Under the pieces are notes generated by a model, which saw only the letters and a program-made list of their open reading frames with translations, ran no database searches and was not told where the DNA came from. From Bacillus carboniphilus (GTDB lineage: Bacteria > Bacillota > Bacilli > Bacillales > JAIVKR01), in assembly GCF_020524035.2 (NCBI RefSeq), contig NZ_CP129013.1, forward strand, positions 558,001 to 622,000: DNA of 64,000 nucleotides. Direction: 5' to 3'. Both the position numbers and the translations under genes were made by a program. This document shows positions 28,141 to 36,993 of this stretch, one piece after another (within the stretch, counting starts at the first letter, position 1; every line of letters starts with the position of its first letter).

Positions 28141-29459
28141 ATGGAACAAATTCAAAAAAAAAACATACAACAGGAAAGTAGAAAAACACTAACTTTATTA
28201 TTTTCGTTGCCTATTTTTTCATGGGCGTTATACGATGCGCTAATACAATCTTTTCTTCAAATATTGTCACAATCTTTTTCCCTTTTTATTTAGAAGAAGT
28301 TGTTGGAAATAATGAAACGATGAAACAAGTTGCGGGGAGTTTCATTTCCTATGCAAATGCGATAGCGAGTTTTTTTATTGTGATTTTTTCACCGTTATAT
28401 GGGGTTTTAGTAGACAGGACTGGCCTGAAGAGGAAGTATGTCATTCCTTTCACATTAGTGGCTGTTTTTTCAACTATGATGATGGGGGTAGTAGCCTCTG
28501 TAAACAGCAATCAACTAGTGTTCAATCTCCCGATAAACTTATTGTTTGTAATTTTATTCTTTATAATTGCAAAGTTTTGTTTTCAGTCGAGTCTTGTGTT
28601 TTATGATCCTATACTAAGTGATTTAGGTACAAAAGATGAAGTGCCACTCATATCAGGGATAGGGGTAGCTGTTGGTTACATAGGTACATTAATCGGTTTA
28701 TTAGTTTATCCTTTAGTTGGAGATAGTGGTTTTCATGATGCCTTTATTCCAACAGCCATCCTTTACTTAGTTTTATCGTTACCTCTATTTTTCTTTATCA
28801 AGGATAGACCTAAGAAAGTCACTGAAGAAAAGAAATCATTCTTTAGTGGATATGGAGAAATTGTTCAAACATTTAAAGACATGAAGCATTATAAAGGGCT
28901 ATTTCTTTTTATGGTAGCTTTTTTCTTTTTAAATGATGCAATCGCAACTGCAATTGCCATGATGGCATTTTATGCTAAAGCGATAGTTGGTTTTACAACT
29001 GGTGAATTTATCGTTATGTATTTAGTCAGCACAATTTCTAGTATTTTAGGCGCCATTGTGTTTGGCTACATTACGAAAGCGATGGGAGCAAGGCGAGCGA
29101 TATGGCTAGTTGGAATCATTTTGTTAACAGCGATTATTATTGCTACTTTTGCAACGAAAGGAGTTTATTTTTGGATAGCAGGAAGTCTTTTTGGGGTTTC
29201 TTTAGGGTCCATGTGGGTTACTTCACGAACGTTAATTGTTGAAATGTCACCTGAAGATAAGCTTGGTCAATTTTTTGGATTGTTTGCATTTTCAGGAAAG
29301 CTATCATCGATCGTTGGGCCTGTTCTTTACGGTACAATTACCCTTTTATTAAAAGATTATGGAAATTTAGCAAGTCGAGTTGCCATTGCATCGCTAGGTT
29401 TACTTGTCATCATAGGACTGGCTTTTCATAGTAGGATAAAAGAAGAACCAACAGCTTAA
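28141..29459 (+). pseudogene. MFS transporter, UMF1-like, one-base deletion near 28237-28240
   Basis: Major-facilitator permease with about twelve membrane segments. The true start is ATG 28141 (GGGGAG upstream), reading MEQIQKKNIQQESRKTLTLL to SLPIFSWALYDA. The frame then shifts by -1 near 28237-28240 into ANTIFSSNIVTIFFPFYLEE, which is the expected continuation. Restored length is 440 residues. The WALYD.ANTIFSSNI start, the long loop after six helices and the final SRIKEEP tail fit the UMF1 / vacuole-effluxer-like branch. Substrate unknown. One C missing in GCC is the simplest explanation. Confidence 0.8.
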
Positions 29460-29476
29460 ATCAAGTTAGTTGAATA

Positions 29477-29531
29477 ACAAGGCAAAAAGACAATTAAATA
29501 ATTCTTTCATAGGAGGTGCTTTTTGCCTTGT
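29477..29531. terminator. bidirectional terminator between MFS gene and YjcZ-type gene
   Basis: Perfect 13-bp stem ACAAGGCAAAAAG / CTTTTTGCCTTGT with a 29-base loop; serves the convergent genes on both sides. Confidence 0.75.
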
Positions 29532-29568
29532 ATTTTGTTTAGGAAATATAATTTGTGATGATTGTTAG

Positions 29569-29706
29569 TTATACAAGGGTTATTCCTGCACCAATGATAA
29601 TTAAAAGAATAAATAGTATTAAAATAATAATAAAGTTGCTTCCACAGCAATTGTTTACGTAATTACAACCTCCACCTGCATAACCGTAGCTATTGTATCC
29701 GCCCAT
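29569..29706 (-). CDS. YjcZ-type sporulation peptide, 45 residues
   Basis: Gly/Tyr/Asn-rich N terminus (MGGYNSYGYAGGGCNY) followed by CC and a strongly hydrophobic C-terminal helix (FIIILILFILLIIIGAGITL). AAGGTGGTG precedes the ATG. This is the standard plan of YjcZ-family peptides, which are made during sporulation and probably sit in spore membranes or coat. Sister gene lies 84 bp upstream. Confidence 0.85.
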   Translation of the reverse strand: MGGYNSYGYAGGGCNYVNNCCGSNFIIILILFILLIIIGAGITLV

Positions 29707-29752
29707 TTTTTTTTCACCACCTTAGAAAGTTATTAGTAATATTTAAAATAAA

Positions 29753-29777
29753 GCCCCACAAGCTTGTGTTGGGGCTA
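29753..29777 (-). terminator. terminator of the 32-residue YjcZ-type gene
   Basis: AGCCCCAACACAAGCTTGTG and GGGGCT form a long palindrome on the minus strand, followed by TTTATTTT. Confidence 0.8.
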
Positions 29778-29789
29778 ATAAACTAAATT

Positions 29790-29888
29790 TTAATAATAAC
29801 CTCCGCAGCATGCGCAACCTACAATGACTAGTAGGACAAAAACTACAACGATAAAAGCAAACCCTGCACCATATCCATATTCGCCCAT
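29790..29888 (-). CDS. YjcZ/YjcZ-like sporulation peptide, 32 residues
   Basis: MGEYGYGAGFAFIVVVFVLL then VIVGCACCGGYY. A single transmembrane helix is bracketed by aromatic/Gly ends, with three Cys near the C terminus. GGAGGTG precedes the ATG. It is the same family style as the 45-residue peptide nearby; the two are transcribed in the same direction but have separate terminators. Confidence 0.85.
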   Translation of the reverse strand: MGEYGYGAGFAFIVVVFVLLVIVGCACCGGYY

Positions 29889-29991
29889 TTTCTAACACCT
29901 CCTTCTGTCATATTAAATAATATGTAGGAGGGCACTTGTCTCGATAGGGACAGATGACTAGTTTTTTATAGGCGAATGCGGATTTTTTTAT

Positions 29992-30332
29992 AAGAGGTTG
30001 TTCAAAAAGTCATGAAAAATTGCTGTCGAATAACTTTGTTGTCTCGCTATTCCAAGCTCCGACGTCAGGATTGGCTAGCACGAGCGTTATCCCTAGGATG
30101 GCGATGCACACGATGTGCTAGCGCAGGCGTTGTCACAGGACGTGGCCGATGTTAGTTGACGTTCCTCCTTTAGCCCGTGAACCATACTGAACGTACACTG
30201 TGGTGCTTCGATGCCCAAGGACGGGCTAGCGCAGGCGTTGTCACAGGACGTGACTGAACTTAGCCTGCGTTCCTTTAAGCAGTCGCCTTGTTCTTCTCGG
30301 CCCTTTTCCCCCCTACTTTTTGAACACGCACT
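29992..30332 (+). mobile_element. MITE-like element, copy 1 (about 341 bp)
   Basis: Starts AAGAGGTTGTTCAAAAAG and ends CTTTTTGAACACGCACT, giving imperfect inverted ends with a shared core GTTCAAAAAG. The interior is GC-rich and contains an imperfect direct repeat of about 50 bp (GCTAGCGCAGGCGTTGTCAC at 30118 and 30226) and no transposase. It is nearly identical along its whole length to copy 2 at 43622-43961. No target duplication is evident here. Confidence 0.82.
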
Positions 30333-30386
30333 AAAAAGTAAATGTTCATGTAAAAATATGATGACTTGAAATTATTGTTGTAATAC

Positions 30387-30414
30387 AAAAAACTCCTTCG
30401 ATTGAGGAGTTTTT
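30387..30414 (-). terminator. terminator after ykyB
   Basis: AAAAACTCC / GGAGTTTTT hairpin with T on the minus strand; may work both ways. Confidence 0.7.
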
Positions 30415-30439
30415 ATACATTCATGGTTCGACATAAAGT

Positions 30440-30901
30440 TTAGTAAGTCTCACCTAATTTTTTAAATACGGGTTTCTCATATTTTTGTTTTTTAGAAGAA
30501 GCTTTTTCATGATCGTCTTTTAAACCTACATAGTTTTGGAGTATCTCTTTTGCTATTGATAAGGAAAGAGAAGATTTTGGGTTTCGATAAGAAGAGGATA
30601 ACTTTCCTAAATGAGGTAAATTTTTAAAGTCTTCTTTTGTAGGTGGCATATGAAAATAGTATTTCCCTGCTTCAATAAGTACGTCAGATGATTGCTGACT
30701 AAATCTTGGGTTATTAGAGTAGTGAAGGCCTTTTTTAGAGGCTTTACCTTCTTTTAAAAGCTTAATCAATGCTTTTCTTTTTAGAAGGTAAAGAAACTTT
30801 GGGTCAGGAGCCGTTTTCGCATGTCGGTTGACTGTAAAAATAGCCTCTGCAATATGATCTGTAGAGTGATTTGTCCGTTTGTCTTGATAATGATCATCCA
30901 T
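30440..30901 (-). CDS. ykyB: YkyB family protein
   Basis: A 153-residue cytosolic protein of unknown function conserved in Bacillus. Segments HIAEAIFTVNRHAKTAPDPK, LYLLKRKALIKLLKEGKA and KKGLHYSNNPRFSQQSSDVL are distinctive; the C-terminal tail is basic. AAGGAGATTC precedes the ATG. It follows patA-side genes as in B. subtilis (patA-cheV-ykyB), although cheV is not present in this window. Confidence 0.9.
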   Translation of the reverse strand: MDDHYQDKRTNHSTDHIAEAIFTVNRHAKTAPDPKFLYLLKRKALIKLLKEGKASKKGLHYSNNPRFSQQSSDVLIEAGKYYFHMPPTKEDFKNLPHLGKLSSSYRNPKSSLSLSIAKEILQNYVGLKDDHEKASSKKQKYEKPVFKKLGETY

Positions 30902-31038
30902 AATGAATCTCCTTTAACTGTAAAAATTTACACGAGGTAAAATGCTTGTTAAGTCATTCTCTTATAAAAGATTATACGTTTCTTTTGAAAAAATGCAACA
31001 TTCTAATAAATGTCGAAAAAGGCTTGTTAAATAGATCT

Positions 31039-31062
31039 ATATATGATTAAATGTTCATATAT
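31039..31062 (+). promoter_or_regulatory. operator-like inverted repeat upstream of the ArsR regulator
   Basis: ATATATGA-N8-TCATATAT, with the inner part TGATTAAATGTTCA adding further dyad symmetry. It resembles the ATATGAAC..GTTCATAT operators of CzrA-type repressors and lies 24 bp before the regulator start, so autoregulation of regulator plus efflux ATPase is likely. Confidence 0.6.
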
Positions 31063-31085
31063 GGATTTAAGGAGGGGGAATGGTT

Positions 31086-31400
31086 ATGAAAGAGGATGTT
31101 TCTTCTAACTATGACATAGATGAGGAAACGTTATTTATTGTTACACAAACGTTTAAAGCCTTATCAGATCCCACTAGAGTAAGAATTTTGCACTTATTGT
31201 CGATAAAAGAGTGTTCAGTAAATGAAATAGCTAGTCAATTAACTTTGTCACAATCTACGGTTTCACACCAGCTAAGGTTTTTAAAAAACTTACGCTTAGT
31301 AAAGTTTCGTAGAGAAGGAACTAGCTTATACTATAGTCATGATGACGAACATGTACAAAACGTTTTAGAAGAAACGATTCGCCATGCACGTCATAATTAG
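31086..31400 (+). CDS. czrA: ArsR/SmtB-family metal-responsive repressor, CzrA-like
   Basis: A 104-residue winged-helix repressor expected to control the adjacent P-type ATPase. The ATG at 31086 has better spacing from GGAGGGGG than the ATG at 31080. The alpha-5 metal site D-x-H...H-x-x-H is visible as [20 protein letters not shown]. The alpha-3 helix has KECSVNEIA and lacks the CxC of cadmium/lead-type CadC, so zinc/cobalt sensing of CzrA type is inferred. The recognition helix is [15 protein letters not shown]. The ATPase gene begins 11 bp downstream. Confidence 0.85.
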   Translation: MKEDVSSNYDIDEETLFIVTQTFKALSDPTRVRILHLLSIKECSVNEIASQLTLSQSTVSHQLRFLKNLRLVKFRREGTSLYYSHDDEHVQNVLEETIRHARHN

Positions 31401-31411
31401 GAGGAGTAAAG

Positions 31412-33465
31412 ATGAAATCATTTGAGGTTGAAGGTTTATCATGTCCCAACTGTACACTTTCTATGGAAAAACAAATACAAAAGCTTCCTAGTGGCGAATC
31501 GGCTAGGCTGAATTATCAAACAAGTCAGCTAACGGTTGAAGAGAATATTAACATGAAAAAGGTAGAGGGTATTTTATCTTCAGATGGGGCGAAAATAGTC
31601 AAAGATGAATCTGATGAAGTGGCAAAATGGAGTCCAAAACAAGTGATGGTTGCTCAATTGGGAGTGTCCATTTTCCTTTTCATAACGACATTACTTTTAC
31701 CTGATTTAGGCATCGTTTCTAAAGGTCTATACTTAACTGCAATCACTTTAAGTGGATATAAAACCTTTTTAAAAGGACTTAAAAATCTCACTAAATTTGT
31801 TTTTACGATGGATACGTTAATGACGATTGCCTTAACAGGTGCAGTAGCTATCGGAGAATGGAAGGAAGCCACCTTAGTTGCTATATTGTTTGGTTTAAAT
31901 GAGCTGCTTGAAAGAATCGGAATGGAAAAAGCTCGTGATTCCATGAAATCCTTGTTAGCTGTAGCTCCAAAAGAAGCTGTTCTTTTAACGGATAGAGGCG
32001 AAGAAATTGTTTCGATTGAACAGTTAAAAGTAGGAGATGTTGTTTTAGTCAAGTCGGGAGAGAAAGTACCTTCTGATGGGAGTGTTGTAAAAGGAAAAAG
32101 CTCAGTTAATGAAGCTGCCATTACAGGAGAATCATTACCGGTTGAAAAGGATGTAGACGAGCCTGTTTTTGGAGGGAGCATAAATAACGAAGGTGTCCTC
32201 CATGTTAGGATTGAAAAAGAATATGAAAAGTCTTCCTTAGCAAAAATCCTTAAAATGGTACAAGAGCTCAAGATTCAAAAACACCAACAGAGCTTTTTAT
32301 TGATAAATTTGCTAAATACTATACACCAGCCATTATGGTTGCTGCATTACTGATCACATTAATTCCTCCTCTCTTTTTTGGAGGCGACTTTTCTTTCTGG
32401 CTTTATGAAGGTTTAGCCATTTTAATTGTCGGTTGTCCATGTGCCTTAATTCTGTCTTCACCAATTGCTCTTTTATCCGGTATAACTAAGAATGCAAGGA
32501 AGGGTGTTTTAATTAAAGGAGGAGCCTATTTAGAAGCGTTAGGTAATGTAAATGTGCTTGCCTTTGATAAAACAGGTACGATAACAAAAGGGACACCTTA
32601 TGTAGAGTCTTTTAAAGAATATGATCGTGAAATGATGAGGATTGCAGGAGCCATTGAACAATCTTCATCGCATCCTTTGGCAACAGCTATCGTTGACAAA
32701 GCGAAGGAAACAATGACTGAATTTCCTGAAGTAGATGAATTTGAAACGGTTAGCGGTGAAGGTATTGAAGCTATTGTTGAGGGGAAGGCTTATTGGGTTG
32801 GTAATGAAAAAATGGCGAGAAAAATTAATTTATTAAAGGACCAACAAGAACAGATTTCTGAATTGAAAGGAAGAGGGAATACGATTGTTCTTGTTGGTAA
32901 TGATACAAGCCTTTTAGGGGTTTTCGCATTAGCAGATGAAATTAGACAAGAGAGTAGATCACTCATTAAAGAGCTTAACGAGATTGGGATTAATGAAACG
33001 GTCATGTTAACTGGAGATCATGAAGTGTCTGCAAAAAAAGTAGCTAACGAAGTTGGGATAAAATCTTTTTTTGCAAATTTACTTCCTGCTGAAAAGCTGG
33101 AAAAGGTTAAAAGTTACGGTAATAGACTTGCGATGGTTGGCGATGGTATTAATGATGCTCCTGCTCTAGCAACAGCAAATATAGGGATAGCCATGGGAAA
33201 AGGAACAGATAGTGCGATTGAAACAGCAGATATTGTGCTGATGCAAGACCATTTAGGAAAACTGCCAGAATCAATCAAAATTGCTCGACATGTAAATAAA
33301 CTGATCAAAATAAATATAGGTATTGCTTTAGCTTTAAAAGCCATTGCATTAGGGTTAAGCTTATTTGGATTGTTAACCTTATGGTTTGCTATATTAGCTG
33401 ACATGGGTGCAACCATAATTGTTACGTTGATCAGTCTAACGGTATTATACGAAACAAAAAAGTGA
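31412..33465 (+). pseudogene. cadA: P1B-type heavy-metal (Zn/Cd) efflux ATPase, one-base deletion at 32277-32281
   Basis: Exports Zn, Cd or related divalent metals. The N-terminal HMA domain with CPNC (GLSCPNCTLSM) lies at residues 8-14, the actuator motif AAITGESLPVEK near 240, and the metal-site CPC in VGCPCALILSSPIALL. The phosphorylation motif DKTGTITKG and hinge GDGINDAPALA follow. The frame breaks in an A run (five A; six would restore TPTELFIDKFAKYY). Restored length is about 685 residues, normal for CadA. AGGAGGAG precedes the ATG and it is coupled to the CzrA-like repressor. Confidence 0.88.
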
Positions 33466-33511
33466 AACAACCAATAGAAACAACCTAAATGTTAAAAACA
33501 CAGGCTGAAAG

Positions 33512-34789
33512 TTAAATACTTTCTAGCCTGTTCTTTGCTTTTCTCTCGTAGCTCTTCTCCATAACCATACTTAGGCGAGGCAAGGTGAGAAAATAAAAGA
33601 CAAACACAATAAATAAAATAGCACTTACCCCATAATAGACGTAATCAATATTTGCAATAATGTTTGGAAATAAAAGGGCGATTAAAGTCAAGGTTAAAGA
33701 TTGGGAAAACATCATCAAAGGATCTATCCAACCACTCACTCTCCCCATTAATTTAGGGTGAACAACCTTTGGTAGCCAACCGCCAATAGCGACATTAACA
33801 GGTGCTAAGCAAATTCCAATGATAAAGACGATACTTAAATAAACGGATAGAGTACTCGTATAGCCTAATATTAAGACAAGGAGTGATGTAATAAAGATAG
33901 GAAATATAAAAAGTTGATACGTTTTCACTTTATTTGCAAAATAGGTAGCTAATAAGTTTCCGATTAATAATCCAATCCCCAAGCTTATGGAAAAATAGGC
34001 TGCATGTTTTTCAACATGGTCTGGTGATAATTCATAAGCCATCGTAAACATTGGAAGAATGGCAAAACTGCCTGTCATTAAACCGAAAATAAAGAAACCG
34101 AATAGGATAAGGGTTAAAAAGCGATTCTTTAAAATATATACAATCCCTTCTTTATAATCTCGAAAAGTCGATCTAATATTTAAATCTTTCCACGTTACTT
34201 TTCCATTAGGAAGTCTAGCTTCTTTTGGAATATGACACGACCTTATAAACAAGGCCGAAATGATAAAGCTAATTCCATCGATTACAACCGCACCGTGAAT
34301 GCCAAAATAGGTATAGGTTAATCCGCCGAGACCAACTCCAAAAACCATAAAAATACTAAATAAAAGTTGATTAAGTCCAGCAGCAGTTGAATATTGGTCT
34401 CTTCTTAAAATCCCTTGTACTAAACTGTTTTCTGCAGGAAAGAAAAACTTTGTTATCGAACTTCTTAAAAACAGCAATAGAAAGATTAAAGGAATGGAAT
34501 TTAAATAGAGCGCAAAGAAAATGAGTAATGTGATGAAAGCTCTAATCCAATCGCAGTTTTCTGCAATCTTTTTTCTGTCAAAACGATCCGCTAATACACC
34601 AACAAAAAAGAAAACGAAGATTGTTGGGATTGAATACATTAATTCGGCAATCGTAGCATAATAAGGTTGATCTCTAAAACGATCCAGTAGGTAAAAGGCG
34701 AAAGCCATGTTACCAATGGTTGTCCCAATTTGAGACATCAGAGCAGCTAGAAACAATTTAACAAAGTTCTTGTTTTTAAAGATATCCAT
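33512..34789 (-). CDS. MFS transporter (drug/siderophore exporter-like, MFS_3)
   Basis: A 425-residue permease with about twelve hydrophobic segments. The N-terminal NFVKLFLAALMSQIGTTIGN, the motif-A-like GVLADRFDRKKIAENCDW and the ends resemble the EntS/YkuC-like exporters. It occupies the position where B. subtilis has ykuC, so orthology is possible but not shown. GGAGGATT lies before the ATG on the minus strand. A MITE copy lies 43 bp upstream and may separate it from its original promoter. Confidence 0.8.
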   Translation of the reverse strand: MDIFKNKNFVKLFLAALMSQIGTTIGNMAFAFYLLDRFRDQPYYATIAELMYSIPTIFVFFFVGVLADRFDRKKIAENCDWIRAFITLLIFFALYLNSIPLIFLLLFLRSSITKFFFPAENSLVQGILRRDQYSTAAGLNQLLFSIFMVFGVGLGGLTYTYFGIHGAVVIDGISFIISALFIRSCHIPKEARLPNGKVTWKDLNIRSTFRDYKEGIVYILKNRFLTLILFGFFIFGLMTGSFAILPMFTMAYELSPDHVEKHAAYFSISLGIGLLIGNLLATYFANKVKTYQLFIFPIFITSLLVLILGYTSTLSVYLSIVFIIGICLAPVNVAIGGWLPKVVHPKLMGRVSGWIDPLMMFSQSLTLTLIALLFPNIIANIDYVYYGVSAILFIVFVFYFLTLPRLSMVMEKSYERKAKNRLESI

Positions 34790-34831
34790 CGAAAATCCTC
34801 CAACAATAGTTCTTCAAGCGAATATTATTAT

Positions 34832-34989
34832 AGTGCGTGTTCAAAAAGTAGGGAAAAAAGGACGCTGAAGAACGAGGCGGTGTAGCTTTGAGCACTCACA
34901 GTGTACGTTCTTGGTACATGAGGAGCGGAAAAGCAAACCAACAAAGTTATTCAACCGACATTTTTTTAGGACTTTTTGAACAACCCCTT
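34832..34989 (-). mobile_element. MITE-like element, copy 4 (short form, about 158 bp, inverted)
   Basis: Same ends as copies 1-3 (AGTGCGTGTTCAAAAAG at the left, CTTTTTGAACAACCCCTT at the right). The central GC-rich repeat section is missing; internal ACAGTGTACGTTCTTGGTAC is shared with the other copies. Lies between the promoter region of the MFS gene and ppx. Confidence 0.8.
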
Positions 34990-35248
34990 AAAGAAAATAA
35001 CAAGAAATGTGATAAGGAAAAGTATATCCTTTTCTATATTATCAAAAAAGAAACAAACATGTGTATTTTTCACACAAATTATTGGTGAACACCTAGGTTA
35101 TTTTCGATTAATTGATTACTAAATCCTCTTACCTAGACAAAAAAGCTTACTTACCAAAAACAACCTCTTTAAATATAGTATTTCCCTTTTCGTCAGCTTT
35201 AATAAAGGGTAAGATAAAGATAATAGCTCGAAAGATAGGATGTTTAAA
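34990..35248. other. intergenic region before ppx
   Basis: About 260 AT-rich bases. CACCTAGGT / ACCTAG dyads near 35089-35135 could be weak structure; no gene is supported. Confidence 0.35.
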
Positions 35249-36786
35249 ATGAAGAAAAATTATGCCATTATTGATGTTGGATCTAATACCATTCGTTTAG
35301 TCATTTATCAAATTGATCAAATTGGTCGATTCAAAGAGATTCAAAATGTAAAAGTCGTTGCAAGGTTGAGAAACTATTTAAACTCTCAGAGTCAATTGAG
35401 TCCCGAAGGAATCACGGTTTTGATTAACACGCTAACTAGTTTTCGTGAAGTTATCGCTTCTTATCCTGTTGCTAAAATAAAGTGCGTGGCGACTGCAACT
35501 GTTCGCCAGTCCACAAATCAAAGAGAAATCATGCAACAAGTGAAGGATAAAACTGATTTAGACTTTCGCGTTATATCAGAGTATGAGGAGGCATTTTTTG
35601 GTTTTTTAGCGGTTGTCAACTCAACACCATTTGAAGAAGGAATTACAATTGATATTGGTGGAGGGAGTACGGAAATTACTTATTTTAATCAACGTGAAAT
35701 AAAAGAATTTCATAGTTTTCCTTTTGGGGTATTATCATTGAAACAAATGTTTGTTGCAGGGGAATTACCAACGGAGACTGAATTAGCTAAAATTAGTTTC
35801 TTTTTAAAACAACAATTTTCTAGTCTGTCGTGGTTAAACAATAAACAATTGCCCATTATTGCGATAGGTGGAAGTGCTAGAAATGTAGTTCAAATAGATC
35901 AAGCTATCAAAAAATATCCATTAGCTGGTGTTCATCAATATAAGATGAAACGTGACGACCTATCTTCGGTTAAAAGTTATTTACAAGGAAAAACAGTGGA
36001 GCAATTAGAAAGAGTTGAAGGTTTATCGTCTGATCGAGTAGATGTAATTATTCCAGCATCTGAAGTGTTTCTCTCTTTATATGACTGTGTGAATGCAACA
36101 AGCTTTTGCCTTAGCCGAAAAGGATTGAGAGATGGTGTGTTTTATGAAGAATTAATGAGAACTTTTCAAATTTCTGTTTTCCCAAATGTGTTGGAAGAGA
36201 GCTTTCATGAATTGGCGGAAGAGTATGAAATTGATGTTAATCACTCTTTTCATATTGCTCATACTGCAAAAACAATGATGGAGGAACTTGAAAAGCTATC
36301 GCTAATGTCATTCTCTGATGATGACTACTTTTATATTAATAAAGCATCATATGTATATAATTTAGGTCAGTATATTGACTCGGAATCAAGCAGTCAACAT
36401 TCGTTTTATTTATTAGCCAATCGAACCATTGATGGAATGCTTCATAAACAGAGGTTGACAATTGCTTTATTAGCCTCATTTAAAAATAAGGCGACGTTTA
36501 AACAATACCTTCATCCATTTCGCTTATGGTTTACAAGAGAAGAGCAAAAAAAGCTGCGAATATTAGGGCTATATTAAAAATGGCTTCCAGTATGAATTCG
36601 ACGAAAAGAAAAGTAATCGATTGCTTTCGTTTAGAGACCAACGGGAACCATCTTTCGTTTTATATCGGTTGTTTAGCAAATTATCAACCGGAACAATATC
36701 AAGTTGAAAAACAAAAGAAACAATTAGAAAAAGCATTAAAAATGACTATTTCATTTCATTTTTTTTTCTTCAATAGTAGGATGTAA
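35249..36786 (+). pseudogene. ppx: exopolyphosphatase (Ppx/GppA), one-base deletion at 36566-36568
   Basis: Hydrolyses terminal phosphate from polyphosphate. ATG 35249 has AGGA eight bases upstream. The ASKHA phosphatase motifs are IDVGSNTIRLVIYQ (residues 6-19), the catalytic Glu region YEEAFFGFLA and IDIGGGSTEITYF. A helical HD-like C-terminal domain follows. The frame ends early after LRILGLY; adding one G (GGG to GGGG) continues as AILKMASSMNSTKRKV to 36786, giving 512 residues, usual for Bacillus Ppx. It precedes ppk, its metabolic partner. Confidence 0.85.
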
Positions 36787-36993
36787 ACCACTTGTAGTAA
36801 ATACTATTTCTTCAACATCGGAAAAATAGATGGTTGTTCAATATATGGTAAAATTTGTTTTTGTCATTTCTCATAAAACGAGCGCCTTAAGCTTTTCTTA
36901 GTTTCAGTAAGTTGAAATATCCAAAAACAATGATTTTTATAATATAATGAAAGTAATGGCTACCAATCTAGTTATTTAAAGGGATGATATATT

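Noticed and set aside
29992-30332. tRNA or structured RNA gene suggested by GC-rich stems in the repeat element
   Set aside because: No cloverleaf or CCA-like end; the sequence recurs as a mobile repeat with inverted ends.
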